From Anastrepha obliqua (lineage: Eukaryota > Arthropoda > Insecta > Diptera > Tephritidae), in assembly GCF_027943255.1 (NCBI RefSeq), contig NC_072892.1, forward strand, positions 123,459,792 through 123,523,791: DNA of 64,000 bases, given 5' to 3'. Position 1 is the first letter of the stretch; every line of letters starts with the position of its first letter. Positions 23,965 to 35,704 of this stretch are shown here, piece after piece. The position numbers were made by a program, and so were the translations under genes. The notes below the pieces were generated by a model. It was given only the letters and a program-made list of their open reading frames with translations, ran no database searches and was not told the DNA's origin.

Positions 23965-25065
23965 AATGAAAATGATTAAATTTGTACAATAAATGTTAAA
24001 TCAGTTGACTAAGAGCTTCACCTGGCTGTTGTTCCGGGAACTTTTTGATCAAGGTGGTATCTCAGGGCCGACCACGGCTAGACTACCAACTATTTAAATG
24101 GAGAAACCATCTCACGGGTTCTCTGTCTAGCCTCATCTCTAGCGGAAATGTTTGAATGTAATTGAAAAATTAAATTACATGAAATGCAAAAAAAGTCTCT
24201 TCAAATTTTTTGAAATGATGAAGATTAAATACACGCGGACAAAATTTATTAGTCCGCACCTAAATATCGCCGGTGAAAAACAACTGCCTTTAGAAGAAAA
24301 ACACCCATCAATTTATTGTAATGCAGATTGAAGCTGATAATCTCGTGTGTGGGCGCGAATTACATTCCACGCTACTGATTGCTCTTAACTAGAGAACAGA
24401 AAAAAACAACAACGGCATTTGTAGTATGAGTGTATGTATGTATGTATATAAAATATATTTATGAAGCGAGTCCTGCTTCAGCTCACAATCGAAATTAAAA
24501 ACAATCAAAGACAAATTCAATGCATATTTCACAAAGGAAATAAATTGGTGGCGGTCAAGGATGGCAATGTCAACTGTGAAAAGAGCGACGGCATACATAA
24601 GTAAAGCGAGGAAATGTCACAAGGAATGCGCATTCCAAGGCATACAACAAAGAAGAAGTAAATGCGACAAAGTGTTTTGTGACTGAAAGCGACGACCGAT
24701 TTATTTTCACATTCCAAAGCCAAAACTAACAAAATGACTGCGCTCACACACACACACATATATATTGTTTGGGGGTGTTGCTGCATCTACTTTGTCGTCT
24801 ATTTCTTGCAAGCATTCTCGGTATTTACTTGTTGTTGTTTTTTTGCTCTTATTGGCCATGTCGCTGCTACGTGTCATCGCATGAAAATGGAAATTTCTTG
24901 CGAATAACATAAATATTGAGTCACAAAAACAACATCAACTTAACGCTAGAACTGCAATGATAAAAAAGTTAAGTAATATTTTGTTCAGCGAAATAGCAGA
25001 CGCAGCAGGCTACGCGCTGTATAAGCAGGACGGTAAATAGGAGGTAGATTAAAAAATGTCTACAA
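23965..25065. other. intron sequence left of beat exon 3
   Basis: AT-rich with a CA repeat near 24750. Many minus-strand open frames, but none has a recognised domain or exon boundary. Confidence 0.45.
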
Positions 25066-25070
25066 CTTAC

Positions 25071-25181
25071 ATCGACATTAATGCCAGACACCGGAAAGAC
25101 CAGCGTGGGCGGTGACACCTTGGGCACGTAGCGATAGAATTCCTCGGAGCCGAAATACCAGCGAACTGAGTAGAGCGCAGC
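25071..25181 (-). CDS. beat-family gene, coding exon 3 (first Ig domain, C strand)
   Basis: 111 bases, exactly 37 codons, phase 0 at both ends, between an acceptor (ATTTTCAG) and a consensus donor (GTAAGT). It reads AALYSVRWYFGSEEFYRYV, PKVSPPTLVF and PVSGINVD. The blocks LYSV[RK]WY, EFYRY.PK, PP..VFPV.GI.V are strongly characteristic of Beat proteins; the Trp is the invariant core Trp of the Ig fold. Joined to exons 1 and 2 the frame is open from the signal peptide through this exon. The exon carrying the second Ig cysteine was not found between here and position 1, so it probably lies left of the window. Codons here are GC-richer than the flanks, as expected for a selected exon. Confidence 0.85.
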
Positions 25182-25184
25182 CTG

Positions 25185-26240
25185 AAAATATTGTGTGAGA
25201 GCAGAAAAGAGTATGGATGAGAAACGAGCAAGCACAAAATGAAAAACAAAAAAAAAAACAGTTAGGAAATATGAAAGTGGAATATAAGTAAAAACAAGTG
25301 GAAAACTACGCAGCAGGAGCATTGAACTAAAGGAGCCACTAAGGCCAGTGGCATGTGCCAGCAGGCAAGTGGTAAGGAATTAGAGACGAATTACCGTGTA
25401 ATTATTTTAATTGAGAAGCTCATAGTGAGCAGCATGCAGCGAGCCAGCAATACCAAGACATATAACATCGAATTAAGCAAGCGGGCAGCGGGTGGAAGAG
25501 CGCGCCACTAAACGATTGCAGGGCGAACGTTACCAAGTGACAGGCGAATATTATACTCGCAAAAGCAGCGTTGGCATGTAGCATGCGACAAGTGACAAGT
25601 GGCAAGTTATGTTTACGATTTCTAAGAGCACTTGATTATACTTGCTGCAGTTTGTTGCGCTGAATTTATGAAAGGAAGAAGTGCCACATACTGTGGGGCA
25701 TGCGCGGGGGTATATATACGTATATAAAGCAACAACTACATATGCAAAGTGCGTTCTAAAGAATATATAAATCTTTAAAAAATAGATAAAAGTATACTTT
25801 AATTTAAAACAACGAGGCACAAGTCCAATCTTAGGTGGTCAGTTTTGTTCGGCAAAATGCGTGGGCATTTTTTTATGGCTTTCGTACAAAATCTTTCTCA
25901 AAACTCTTTACTCCCATTGGAAAATACATTTTTACGAAGAAGTTGCATTCGCTCAATGTCAAGTCAGCTGAAAAGGACACTTTCGCTTTTGTTAAAAAGT
26001 GGTCACCAGTGTTGCTCGCTGAGATGTCGCTTTTCGCTCAACATAAGCCAATTTCAGTTTATGCAATTTTCCGGATAACGATTACCGCACCAAATGAATG
26101 AAAGCGCGAAGATACTGAGTGATTTGTGAGCACCGCGTTGGTCTGTTATCTATAGTTCATATCTACAGACTACTTTGTCGAGAATTCCATGAGAACACAT
26201 ACGTTTTTTACACTATGATGCATATTCAACAAACAAATTA
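25185..26240. other. intron sequence right of beat exon 3
   Basis: Unique-looking sequence up to the A-rich array. No exon or transposon motif recognised. Confidence 0.45.
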
Positions 26241-26759
26241 CGAAAAAATTATTATAAACAAATTACTTTAAACAAAAAAACAAATTTGAGAAAAAATTAT
26301 ATATTCAATATAAAAAAAAATCAATAGAACCTTTTCTTTTTTTTTGTACAAAAACTTATTTTTGGTTTTTATGTATAAATTAAAGACGGTAGTAGACTCG
26401 CTAGAAAAATCAAAAACAAAAAATAAAAGTTGGAGCAAAATTAGTTAATAAAAAACCATTGAAAAAAAAGATATTTTTTTTAAATAATAAAACAACAATT
26501 GGAGAAAAAATTAAAAAAACTGTAGAAAAAATATTTTCTTTTTGTATAAAATAAAACAATTGGAGAAGAAATTATTGAAAAAATTCGAGACATAATATCT
26601 CCTTATAAAAAAAAATTTCGAGAAAACATTATATTAAAAACAAAGTAAAACGGAGCAAATTACAAATTATACTAAAAAAAGGATAAAAATAAAATTTTTA
26701 TAAAAACAACAAACATTGGAGCAAAATTATTTAAAAAAAAAGTTCGAGAGGAAATTATA

Positions 26760-28019
26760 AGGTTGTCAAAAAAGTATTTCCGCAAGCTTGTCTTTGCAAG
26801 CGCGTAGTTCTAGTTGTATTCGTCGCATCGGTTCACACTAGAGCCTTTTGGAAAACTCTTTTCACGTGCTAACACGTGTTTGATTAATTGTTGTTTGCTT
26901 TTAGTCGTTCGTGAGTTATAGCGTCGCAAACATGGAGCAAAATAAAGAGAAAATACGGCATATTTTACAGTACTACTACGATAAAGGTAAAAATGCATCT
27001 AATCCTGCCAATAAAATTTGTGCAGTTTATGGACCCGATACAGTTTCCATTTCCACCGCACAACGATGGTTTCAACGTTTTCGTTCTGGTGCAGAGGTGA
27101 TCGAAGATGCGCCACGGTCCGGAAGGCCTGTCGATAAAATCGCTGAATTGATCGAAAGAGACCGGCATAGTAGCAGCCGTAGCATGGGCCAAGAGCTGGG
27201 CATGAGTCATTAAACCGTTATAAACCATTTGAAGAAGCTTGGATTCAAAAAGAAGCTCGATGTATGGGTGCCACGCGACTTAACGCAAAAAAACATTTTT
27301 GCCAGTATGGATGCATGCGAATCGCTTCTGAATCGCAACAAAATCGACCCGTTTTTGAAGCGGATGGTGACTGGCGATGAAAAGTGGGTCACTTACGACA
27401 ACGTGAAGCGCAAACGGCCGTGGTCGAAAAGCGGTGAAGCTGCCCAGACGGTGGCCAAGCCTGGATTGACGGCCAGGAAGGTTCTTCTCTGTGTTTGGTG
27501 GGATTGGCAGGGAATCATCCACTATGAGCTGCTCCCCTATGACCAAACGCTCAATTCGGACCTGTACTCCCAACAACTGGACCGCTTGAATGCAGCACTC
27601 ATGCAGAAGAGGCCATCTTTGATCAACAGAGGCCGAATTGTCTTCCATCAGGACAACGCCAGGCCACACACATCTTTGGTGACGCGCCAGAAGCTCCGGG
27701 AGCTCGGATGGGAGGTTCTTTTGCATCCACCGTATAGTCTGGATCTCGCACCAAGTGATTACCACCTATTTTTGTCCATGGCGAACGAGCTTGGTAGTCG
27801 GAAGTTGTCCACAAGAGAGTCCTGTGAAAATTGGCTCTCCGAGTTTTTTGACAATAGGGAAGCGAGCTTTTATAAGAGGGGCATTATGAAGTTGGCATCT
27901 CGTTGGGAACTCGTCATCGAACAAAACGGCGCATATTTGACTTAAATCGCATTATTATAACCAATTTTATGAACAATTGAAAATTCAATAAAAATACCGC
28001 AAGACTTTTTTGACTACCT
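26760..28019 (+). mobile_element. near-complete mariner with TIRs and TA target sites
   Basis: Inverted ends AGGTTGTCAAAAAAGT (from 26760) and the complement of ACTTTTTTGACTACCT (ending 28019), each next to TA. Length 1,260 bases, normal for mariner. It contains the transposase frame 26932-27945 and sits in the middle of an A-rich degenerate tandem array, which resumes directly at 28020. The best-preserved Tc1/mariner element in the window. Confidence 0.9.
26932..27945 (+). pseudogene. mariner transposase, DD34D, one nonsense codon
   Basis: Frame starts MEQNKEKIRHILQYYYDKG and is open to the stop at 27943 except for TAA at 27211-27213 (GMSH-stop-TVINHLKKLGF), most simply a CAA (Gln) to TAA change. 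N-terminal HTH region with RWFQRFRSG, the linker WVPRDLT, then the catalytic domain: VTGDEKWVTYDN (first Asp), FHQDNARPHT (second Asp), HPPYSLDLAPSDYHLF (third Asp). SGRPVDKIAEL looks a few residues shorter than family members I remember, suggesting a small in-frame deletion. C-terminus LASRWELVIEQNGAYLT is intact. Probably mellifera-subfamily; the subfamily call is from memory. Confidence 0.88.
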
Positions 28020-29209
28020 TATATTAAATATATTTCAAAAGAAAAAAAAAACAAAAATAGAAAAAAAATCGAGAAACAATTTTTTTTTATAAAAACCAAA
28101 CATTGGAGAAAAAATATATTAAGAAAAAATTCGAGAGAGAACTACAAATTATATTATAAATAAAAACAAACATTGGAGCAAAATTATTTAAAAAAAAGTT
28201 CGAGAGAAAATTACTAAATATATTTCAAAAGAAAAAACCAACAGCAGAAAAAAATGGAGAAACAATATTTTTTATAAAAAAACAAACATTGAAGAAATAA
28301 TTCTATTAAAAAAAAATTGGGAGAAAATTACAAATGAAAAAAAATTCTAGAAAAATATTTTTTTTAATAAAATAAAGAAAAATTGGAGAAAAAATATTAA
28401 AAAACAATCTAGAAATTAAAAATTGTATTTAAAAAAAAAAACAAGCAAAAAAAGAAAAAACTTGGAGGAATAATATTGTATTTTTTATAAAAACAAAACA
28501 ATGGAGAAAAATTATATTAAAAACAAACATTCCAGAAAAATTACAAATTGTGTTAAAAAAACAAAAAGTCAAAAAACAAAAAAATATGTTTTTATAAGAA
28601 AAAACATTGAGAAAATTACAAATTATATTTCCAAAACAAAAAAAAAACGAAAAAAAATGAAAAAACAATATTTTTTAATGAAAAACAAAAAACATTGGAG
28701 AAAGCTATAAATTAAAAAGAAAAATGCAAATTATATTTACAAAAAAAACCAAAAACAGAAAAAAATTGGAGGTAAACGTATATATTTTCTTATAACAAAA
28801 AGTTTGAGAAACAATTTTTATCAAAAAAGTATTTTGTGACAAAATTAAATTAAAAAAACAAAAATTTGAGAAAAACTTATTTTTTTGTATAACAAAAAAT
28901 GTTGAGAAACGATTTTATTTTAAGAACGAAAATTGGAGAGAAACATTTAAATAATATGAAAACATACATATAATAAAAAAAAAATTGCAGAAAATATATT
29001 CAATTTGTTCAACAAAAAAAAAAAAATTTTTGGAGACAAAATTATATTAAAACAAATTGGGGAAAATTAGGTGTAAAAAAAGGAACATTATATAAAAACA
29101 ACATTATTACTAACTATAAGAAACTTGGAGAACTACTTTTTTTTTTTTTGGATTGTGAAAATATTGGGGATGAGAATAAGTTTTCGCTCTTCCTTTGCCA
29201 AAGTTACGA

Positions 29210-30270
29210 ATTATTTAAACAATCAAATAATACATGACATTATGTGAGGTATGTGCCATTGGGAGCGTAAAGTATCTTTCACGCAGCATACGGATTCCTC
29301 TGACGAACAATTCGAATTCTTTTGATTTGATCCATTCATTGAGCCAGTTTGCGATGCTCTCGTAAGAAGTGAACCGCTCTCCAATAAGGGGTGACTGCAT
29401 TGATCGGTACAGATGGTAATCCGAAGGTGCAATGTCTGAGGAATACGGAGGGTGGGGTAAGATTTCCCAATTTTCTCCCTCTAAATACGTGTGATCTGAC
29501 GTTGCCATGCAGCAAAATCACTTTGTCATGTCGACCGTCCCATCCTGGCAGCTTTTCTTTGAGAGATCAATTCAAACGCATTAGCTGCAGTCGGTAACGA
29601 TCGCCAGTGATGGTTTCAGATCATAATAGATGACACGCTTCTGATCCCACCAAATGAACAACATAACCTTTGAATATTGAATTTGAATAAATATTTTTTT
29701 TTGCTGTTGATGGACCTGGTTCACCTGGCAGGCTCCAACATTTTCGACGCGTAGGGTTATCATAATAGATCCATTCTACATCGCCAGTGACGATGCGATG
29801 CAGGAAACCTTTTCTTTTTTGCCATTCAAGAAGCATCTCACATATCACCAAACGTCTCTCGATATCCCTCTCTTTCAATTGATGTAGTACCCAGTTACCC
29901 GTGCAAACGTTTACCGGTGGTTGATTTGCCAACATCCAACTCTTCATACATATCATCAAAGGTTCGACATGCTTCTTTATCCAATAATTGTGGTAGTTGA
30001 GTATCTTCACATCGAATTTTTGCGTTGCCCCTTCGCGACCTTTATCACTCACGTCGAAATTGCCACTTTGGAAGCGTCGAAACTACTCATTACGAGTTGT
30101 ATTTGATGCAGAGTGATTACCGTGAATATTGATCAATATACGACGTGCCTCAGCTGCACTTTTCTTTAAAAGGTAATAATGAAGCATGACTTCCACAAAT
30201 GCTGTTTTTTCGGGACGAACGTAGACATTTTTGACGTCAGATAAAAAAGGATCTTCACGCTTCAAACGAA
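29210..30270 (-). mobile_element. mariner remnant (Mos1-like), many lesions
   Basis: Minus strand in order: EKTAFVEVMLHYYLLKKSAA (30083-30265), FDVSDKGREGATQKFD, NWVLHQLKERDIERRLVICE, FLHRIVTGDVEWIYYDNPTR (first Asp kept; 29621-30052), ILLHGNVRSH (second Asp changed to Gly), WEILPHPPYSSDIAPSDYHL (third Asp; 29215-29508), ANWLNEWIKSKEFELF. At least three frameshifts. A fragment of the same family lies at 33060-33290. Confidence 0.82.
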
Positions 30271-30499
30271 TGTGAACTATTGCGCTCGAGACCTCACATA
30301 TACACCTTCAAATCACCAGTATACTACTAAAGCGAACACAAAACTAGTATCAGCAGCGACACCTCTTTTACGAAGGCGGAAACATGTTCCCATATCATCA
30401 TTTTTCACATGAAGCTCGTTTCCTTCAAACCAGAGTTTTTTGGATTTCGAACTTCTCTGGAGTTTTGACGAAAATTCCACATTCCATCACCGCTCAAAA

Positions 30500-31060
30500 T
30501 ATTCTAGTATAAGTTTTAATGTACCGTGATGAAATTTTTGGGTATACAGTCAACTTGTCATGCCCGTCCTATCGTATGACGCAGAAGCGTGGACGATGAC
30601 AATATCCAATGAGGCGTCACTTGGAAAGTTCGAGAGAAAGATACTGCGGAAGATTTTGGAACCTTTGCGCATGAGCGAGATTATCGTAGGAGAGAGAACA
30701 ATGAGCTGTATGAGCTTTACGACGACTATCAACTTTTGCGCAGCGAACAAAGCGGCTTCGTTGGCTAAGTCATGTCGTCCGAATGGATAGAAACGCTCCG
30801 CCTCTGAAAGTATTCGATGCGGTACCAGCTGGTGGTAACAGAGGAAAAAGCCCTTCTGTTCGTTGGAAAGATCATATCAGACTTGGTTTCGCTTGGAGTT
30901 TCCAATTGGCGCCTATTAACACGAGAATGAAACAACTGGCGCGCATTGTTAAACTCGGCCAAAGTCGCGAAAGCGAAAGCAAAGAAATATTGCAACAATT
31001 AGCAATGTTATCAAAAGCTCTCAAATTCTGTCAGCTGAGAAATAAAACAATTTGATTCAG
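30500..31060 (+). mobile_element. RTE-like non-LTR retrotransposon, 3' part
   Basis: 30560-30790: MPVLSYDAEAWTMTISNEAS, LGKFERKILRKILEPLRM; out of frame from 30783: APPLKVFDAVPAGGNRGKSP, SVRWKDHIRLGFAWSFQLAP; ending near LARIVKLGQSRESE. Typical RTE-type tail (YG.E.WT.., FERKILR.I.G, R.RP..RWKD). Only the end of the polymerase frame is left. It lies 140 bases from beat exon 2. Confidence 0.75.
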
Positions 31061-31199
31061 CAAGCAAGTAGTATTTATACATTGCTTTGCAGCGCAAAGT
31101 GGTCAATTGAAACGTTTCTCAGTTAGATTACGTTTGGTTATAAACAGTTCTAGTTACTTTGGAACGCACTCTGTATACTGTAAATATATATCAACATAC

Positions 31200-31291
31200 C
31201 TGTCCAAGATCATATTGGCACGAAAGCGTCGCAGCATTGCCCATTATCACCGCTTCCGGCACGAAAATCTTCAGGTCCTTCAAGCAGTGTG
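31200..31291 (-). CDS. beat-family gene, coding exon 2 (first Ig domain, B strand)
   Basis: 92 bases: two bases complete the split Ala codon, then 30 codons reading HCLKDLKIFVPEAV, IMGNAATL and SCQYDLGQ. The pattern L-K-D-[LV]-[KR]-[IV]-x-[VI]-P, then x-G-x-x-x-x-L-x-C-x-[YF]-D-L, is what I know from the first Ig domain of Drosophila Beat proteins; the Cys would be the B-strand disulfide cysteine. The 5' side is an AG at 31292-31293 after a moderately pyrimidine-rich stretch, and the 3' side is a donor GTATGT. The exon ends in phase 0, matching exon 3. Beat proteins act at neuronal surfaces in axon guidance, and some bind Sidestep-family partners. Unique-looking sequence lies on both sides, with mariner and RTE debris close by. 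Confidence 0.8.
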
Positions 31292-31299
31292 CTATTGGA

Positions 31300-32740
31300 C
31301 GACATGGCGTGTGAGTAACCAGTTTGCAGCAAAGTAATGGAAAGAAACAGAAAAATATGCTACATTAGTAAAGAAAGTGTTTATTTTAAAGCATACAAGC
31401 AAACTTGTTGTAATATATTTTATTTTTTTTAACTTTAACTTATGATGTATTAGTAAATTTTGCACTCTATGTTTTTCTATGTGTCTACTTTTTGTTTGTT
31501 TAAAAAAGTCTGTTGAAGTAACTACCAAAAATTTGAGAGAAGTAAAAACAGTTATGCATTTTTCTCTCAGAATATTATTTATATACCTAATAATACGAAA
31601 ATGTATATTTAATTAAAAGAAAGATAATGGTGTACAATTTCTACTTATACGTTCCGTACAATTCTCCTCGTAAGTTGAAAGTTAAACCATCTTTAAATTT
31701 TAATATAAATTCTTGCTACTAATTTGAGATGCAAAAATATGCTATTATATATATAATATAATATATTTTTTTCGTATTAAATTTTACTGCTATGCACGAT
31801 AACGGTAAATGCGATTATAGAAATTAATTAAGCTTGAATTATGTAAATTAATTTTTATTATTGCGTGCCAACGCAGTGTGGCGATAAAAAAGATTGCTGA
31901 AAAAAAAAAAAAATTAAAATACCAACACATGCATACCCATAAATGACGCACGGCCGCTGTCACAATGGGCGTGTAGGCGTCAGTAGCAGCAACATCGCAA
32001 TTTGCGCCATTGCAGCGTCAAAAGTGGAGTGACATTAAATGCAGACAACAAACGACTGACAATTTGCAACACTTACAGAAACACACACACACATACATAT
32101 TTACTTACGTATGTATCAGATTATTATGCGGTTTTGTACGCTCATAAGCCCACAAAATGTGTACTTGTAGCAACAATAATTAGCTAAATTGTGCGAAAAG
32201 GCTAATAAAAAATTTAATAAAATATGCGTGCGATTGGGAGAGAGAACAACCACAACGTACGAGTAATATAGAGGAAGGCAACATGAAAAAATTACAAATT
32301 CTGAGAAATACTATTAAAATAATTTAAAATACTAGCAAAAATTGAAAAAATCAGCAGCACATACTTATTCGTATATATGCGCATGTGTTTCTGTTTGTGC
32401 AACATTAGCAGTGGCTTGCTGCGTTTGACACATAATTAAGTGGCTTTCATGGGCAGCTATTTGCTAAGCTTCTATAGGCATGTTGGCGTTGTCATCGGCC
32501 CTAACCGCGAAGCAAACGAAACCTAATACGTCTCAGGCACACAAACTGTGGGTGTCTAGCAGCCCATTGATTGAAGGAAGAGAACAAATTTTAAGCAAAT
32601 TTAAAACGTAACAACTGATGAAATACTCTTTTCATTTCGCCAATATTTTTTTTTCTTAATTACTAAATATTTCATTTTTCATTTTCGTAGCCTAAAAGAA
32701 AATTTACAAAATCAATTACTAACTTATTTGCCTCATAGCT
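31300..32740. other. intron sequence right of beat exon 2
   Basis: AT-rich, with a short CA repeat near 32083. Nothing coding recognised. Confidence 0.45.
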
Positions 32741-32744
32741 AGCA

Positions 32745-32975
32745 ATTGCACACTTCGTTGGGTGTTTTGATCCAGGTCCTCCTCCTATTTGTGGTATACT
32801 TCTTGACGTTTTTCTACAAATGGAGGCACATACAGCTTGGCGTGACTTGTAAGCGTCAGGTTAATTTTTTTAACAGCTTTTTCCTGGCAGAAATAGACTC
32901 AAAAAGCTTTGCTATTGTCTGCCAAGGATTTCGACTAGCAATGGCTTTCGCCTGAATATCAGTAGCTTTCATTGA
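32745..32975 (-). repeat. SINE-like repeat, diverged copy
   Basis: Collinear with 39541-39791: TTGGGTGTTTTGATC, CTCCTCCTATTTGTGGTAT, CTTGACGTTTTTCTACAAAT, TTTTTCCTGGCAGAAATAGA, GCTATTGTCTGCCAAGGATT. The tRNA-like head on the right is decayed. Confidence 0.6.
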
Positions 32976-33059
32976 ATATGTAATCAGCTGGTTAGTCTAT
33001 GCGTTTATGTGATTTTGGGATTTTAAAGCTGAGTTCAAATCATTATTTTCATATCAACG

Positions 33060-33290
33060 CTTGGGGTTATCATTATAGATCCAGTTTTAATCACCAGTGA
33101 CGATGCGATGCTGAAACCTTTTTTTTCTGCCGTTCAAGAAGCATCTCACACGTCTGTCGATATCCATTTCCTTCAATTGGGCACCCAGTTACCTGCTTTC
33201 TGGACCACTCCCATCGCGCGCAAACGTTTACCGATGGCTCTGTCGGATTTGTCAACATCCAACTCCCTAGACATACTATCATCAAGTCTC
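33060..33290 (-). mobile_element. fragment of the mariner family at 29210-30270
   Basis: Minus-strand GSWMLTN, PSVNVCARWEW, TCEMLLERQKKKV and the linker region up to the first Asp; at DNA level it parallels 29760-29960 (ATCCATTCTACATCGCCAGT-like stretch, GATGCGATGC). It ends abruptly against the next mariner remnant. Confidence 0.65.
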
Positions 33291-34140
33291 CCCATATATA
33301 CTCTTATCAAAGTACTCCCCATCAACTGCAACGCGCTTAAGCCAGCCTTTGATCCAGCTCTCGAAACATTTCTATTCTATTCTATTATCGGTATAACCAT
33401 CAGAGTCGTCTTGAATTTTTCCGTTTTCCAAATAGAAAAACAAAAAACGCAGTTAGCCATGTCAAATGAATTCAATGACTGTTGGCTGATATTTGTTTCG
33501 TTCTTGGTCAAAACTTTCGGGACAATTATGTCACTGTGCAAAATCCACGAGTAGTTTTCCCACCAATCCTTTCTCCTTTGACCAATTACTTCCTTAAACG
33601 CATCATCTCTTGTATCACCCAAAAAATTGTCCTTATTAGGTGTCCAATCTTTTTTCAAAAATTCGTGGTGTAGAATACCGTTGTATCCCATAAAAGCTAT
33701 GAGCTTTTTTGACTGAAAATGACGAGGTTTTATGGCCTTGGTTCACTTGGAGCTTTCCATTCACTTGGATTGCATGTCATACCCATTAACCCACGATTCG
33801 TCTTCAGTAATAAAGCGTTTGATCAATTGTGCGGTCGGATTCACCCTAGGAAATCATGTCTTAGCGATATCAAAGTGGTCCCTGTTTTGCATGAAATTCA
33901 GGTCCTTTGTGATAAACTTTTGAACAATACGGCGCAAATGCAAATCATTAACTCCAATGTCCTCAGTGGGTGCATTAGAAATATCAAAGTGTTTTGCCAG
34001 CTCTCTGACGGGGAATTTGCGATTATTGATCAACTTTTCCTTCATTTTATTGATGTTTTAATCAGTTTTTAATGCCGAAGGCCTTCCACTATATTCGTCA
34101 TCCTCAATGAATGATCTATTTTGAAGTATTCAAGCCACTC
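33290..34140 (-). mobile_element. mariner remnant, second family
   Basis: Minus strand: DDEYSGRPSALKTD near 34060-34100, MKEKLINNRKFPVRELAKHF (HTH, 33854-34045), RIVQKFITKDLNFMQNR, then MGYNGILHHEFLKKDW, NYSWILHSDIIVPKV (second Asp kept), and CFESWIKGWLKRVAVDGEYF at the C-terminus near 33310-33370. The first Asp region is missing. Frames broken. Confidence 0.75.
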
Positions 34141-34979
34141 GTAAAGAAAATTACCGAAAATTCCTACGGTTTTCGCACCATTAAATCCATTTTTAATAAA
34201 AACTTATTATTGGAAATTCAAATCCATTTTTTGATTTACTCAAGACGGCTTAACTTTTACAAAGGTTAAATAATGGCGATAAATTTTTTGTAGTAAAACC
34301 AATGGTATTCACAGATGTAGCAACCAACAAAAAAAAACAGAACTCAAACCAATTGAGCTACAGCGTCATCTAACAGTTGTTCTAGGAACTTAAGGCGATC
34401 AAGTTGGTATGCGCCGGAATAGCAGTGCGTTTTTTTTAGTGTCCGTTAAGAGTTGAGCACAGGGAAGTAGCTGGCGTGTTAAGTTTGTGTTTTACGAATC
34501 TCCTTCTCAACTTCTTTATTGACGTTGTGAAAATGAGAACAAAAATCTATATGAGTCGAGTCATTGTTCCCTATTCAGAGCGGTAACAAAGGTTGAAAGA
34601 GCAGTGTAGGCACTGACGGTGATATCTAAAAATTCTAATATAATCCCGATAGCGCTAAAACAAATCAGTAGTAGGTGGAACAAAGTTGAAAAAGTGATAT
34701 CCTCAGCTTTGAAGGCGAGGATATCCAAGTTGCGTCTGAAGGAAAAGTTGATCATTTGTATGCGCTATTTGGAGCGTCATTTAATGTGCATATATTTCTG
34801 CTGGGCTAATAGTGACTAATTAGTTCGATGCTAACGTCTTTTAGCAGCTGTGGGCACACAAGTTTTTGCGATCAAAATTAAGGATTTAGGATTTAGATCT
34901 TGCCGAACATAACACGCTGGTACATTCCTCATTCATTTTGTAAGAGTTTTCGCCAAAAAGGGCATTTGAATATTGGGGA

Positions 34980-35703
34980 ACCGATCCTATAGCCAAACAT
35001 AAAACCGAAGTCATCCTTATGACATGAGGTCACATGCCACTCGAGGTCAGCAATCAAATAGGCAACACGTCCTTAGTGACCCAAAAAGCAGTGAAATACT
35101 TAGGTATTCAACTTGACTGCAGGCTTACTTTCTGGGCCCAGATACGGCATGTGGCTACGGAAGCAGCAAAGGTCACGGGTATGCTAAGTAGATTAATGGC
35201 AAGCATCGATGGGCCACCACAGAGCAAAATAAAGCTTATTATGGCGGCCGCAAGCTCAATTCTCCTGTACGGCAGCGAAGTATAGGGAATTGCCAAAACT
35301 GCAAAGCCAAGCGCAAAGCACTGTAGGCTGTGCAACGAACAGCGGCACTCAGACTTACCTCAGTCGGCACTATCTCAGGCGCTGCAATTTTCGTGATCCG
35401 CGTGCAGATGCCCGTCGAACGAATAGATGCGTGGGACTCCAAGAAGAAACACGTCACGATGACGCTGAACACACGTTTTTTAGTTGTGACAGATGGCTCG
35501 CGGAAAGAGATACTCTGAGGGAACAGATTGGCGACATCACGCCGAGCAACATAATAAGTAAAATGCTCGAACGCGAGGACAGCTGGAATGCGGAAAAAAT
35601 ATATATAGAGAAGGTACTACGACAAAAAAAGATTGACCTCGGTAAAGTGCAACAAAGCGAAGCCACACAGATAGAGACACAAGAAGACGAGCCTATAGCA
35701 TAA
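34980..35703 (+). mobile_element. R1-like non-LTR retrotransposon, C-terminal part
   Basis: 35034-35285: TQKAVKYLGIQLDCRLTFWA, VATEAAKVTGMLSRLMASID, GPPQSKIKLIMAAASSILLY; then QRTAALRLTSVGTISGAA; then, after shifts, DDAEHTFFSCDRWLAERDTL and an Asp/Glu/Lys-rich tail ending at 35703. The LSRLM...GGP, MRVTSA.RT.S and DAEH..F.C blocks are R1-clade features. The middle of the C-terminal half is deleted. Confidence 0.72.
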
Positions 35704-35704
35704 A

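Larger units (their letters stand above)
26240..29160. repeat. A-rich degenerate tandem array
   Basis: The + strand is overwhelmingly A with recurring words such as AAACATTGGAGAAAAA, TTCGAGAGAAAATTAC and AAATTATATTAAAAAAA, spaced irregularly by roughly 70-110 bases. The mariner at 26760-28019 splits it. The strand asymmetry (long A/AG runs on +) is strong. It lies in the beat intron between exons 2 and 3. No coding content; an open frame at 28501-28710 is just lysine codons of the array. Confidence 0.75.

Noticed and set aside
24389..25322. Cluster of overlapping minus-strand frames of 60-117 codons
   Set aside because: Only the 37-codon segment 25071-25181 has conserved content and splice sites; the rest is intron read-through.
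27280..27765. 161-codon open frame on the minus strand
   Set aside because: It is the antisense shadow of the well-supported mariner transposase on +; no family motif.
28429..28710. Phe-rich (-) and Lys-rich (+) open frames
   Set aside because: Products of the A-rich repeat; no protein-like composition.
33108..34072. Long + frames of 148 and 117 codons
   Set aside because: Antisense to mariner pieces that show family motifs on -.
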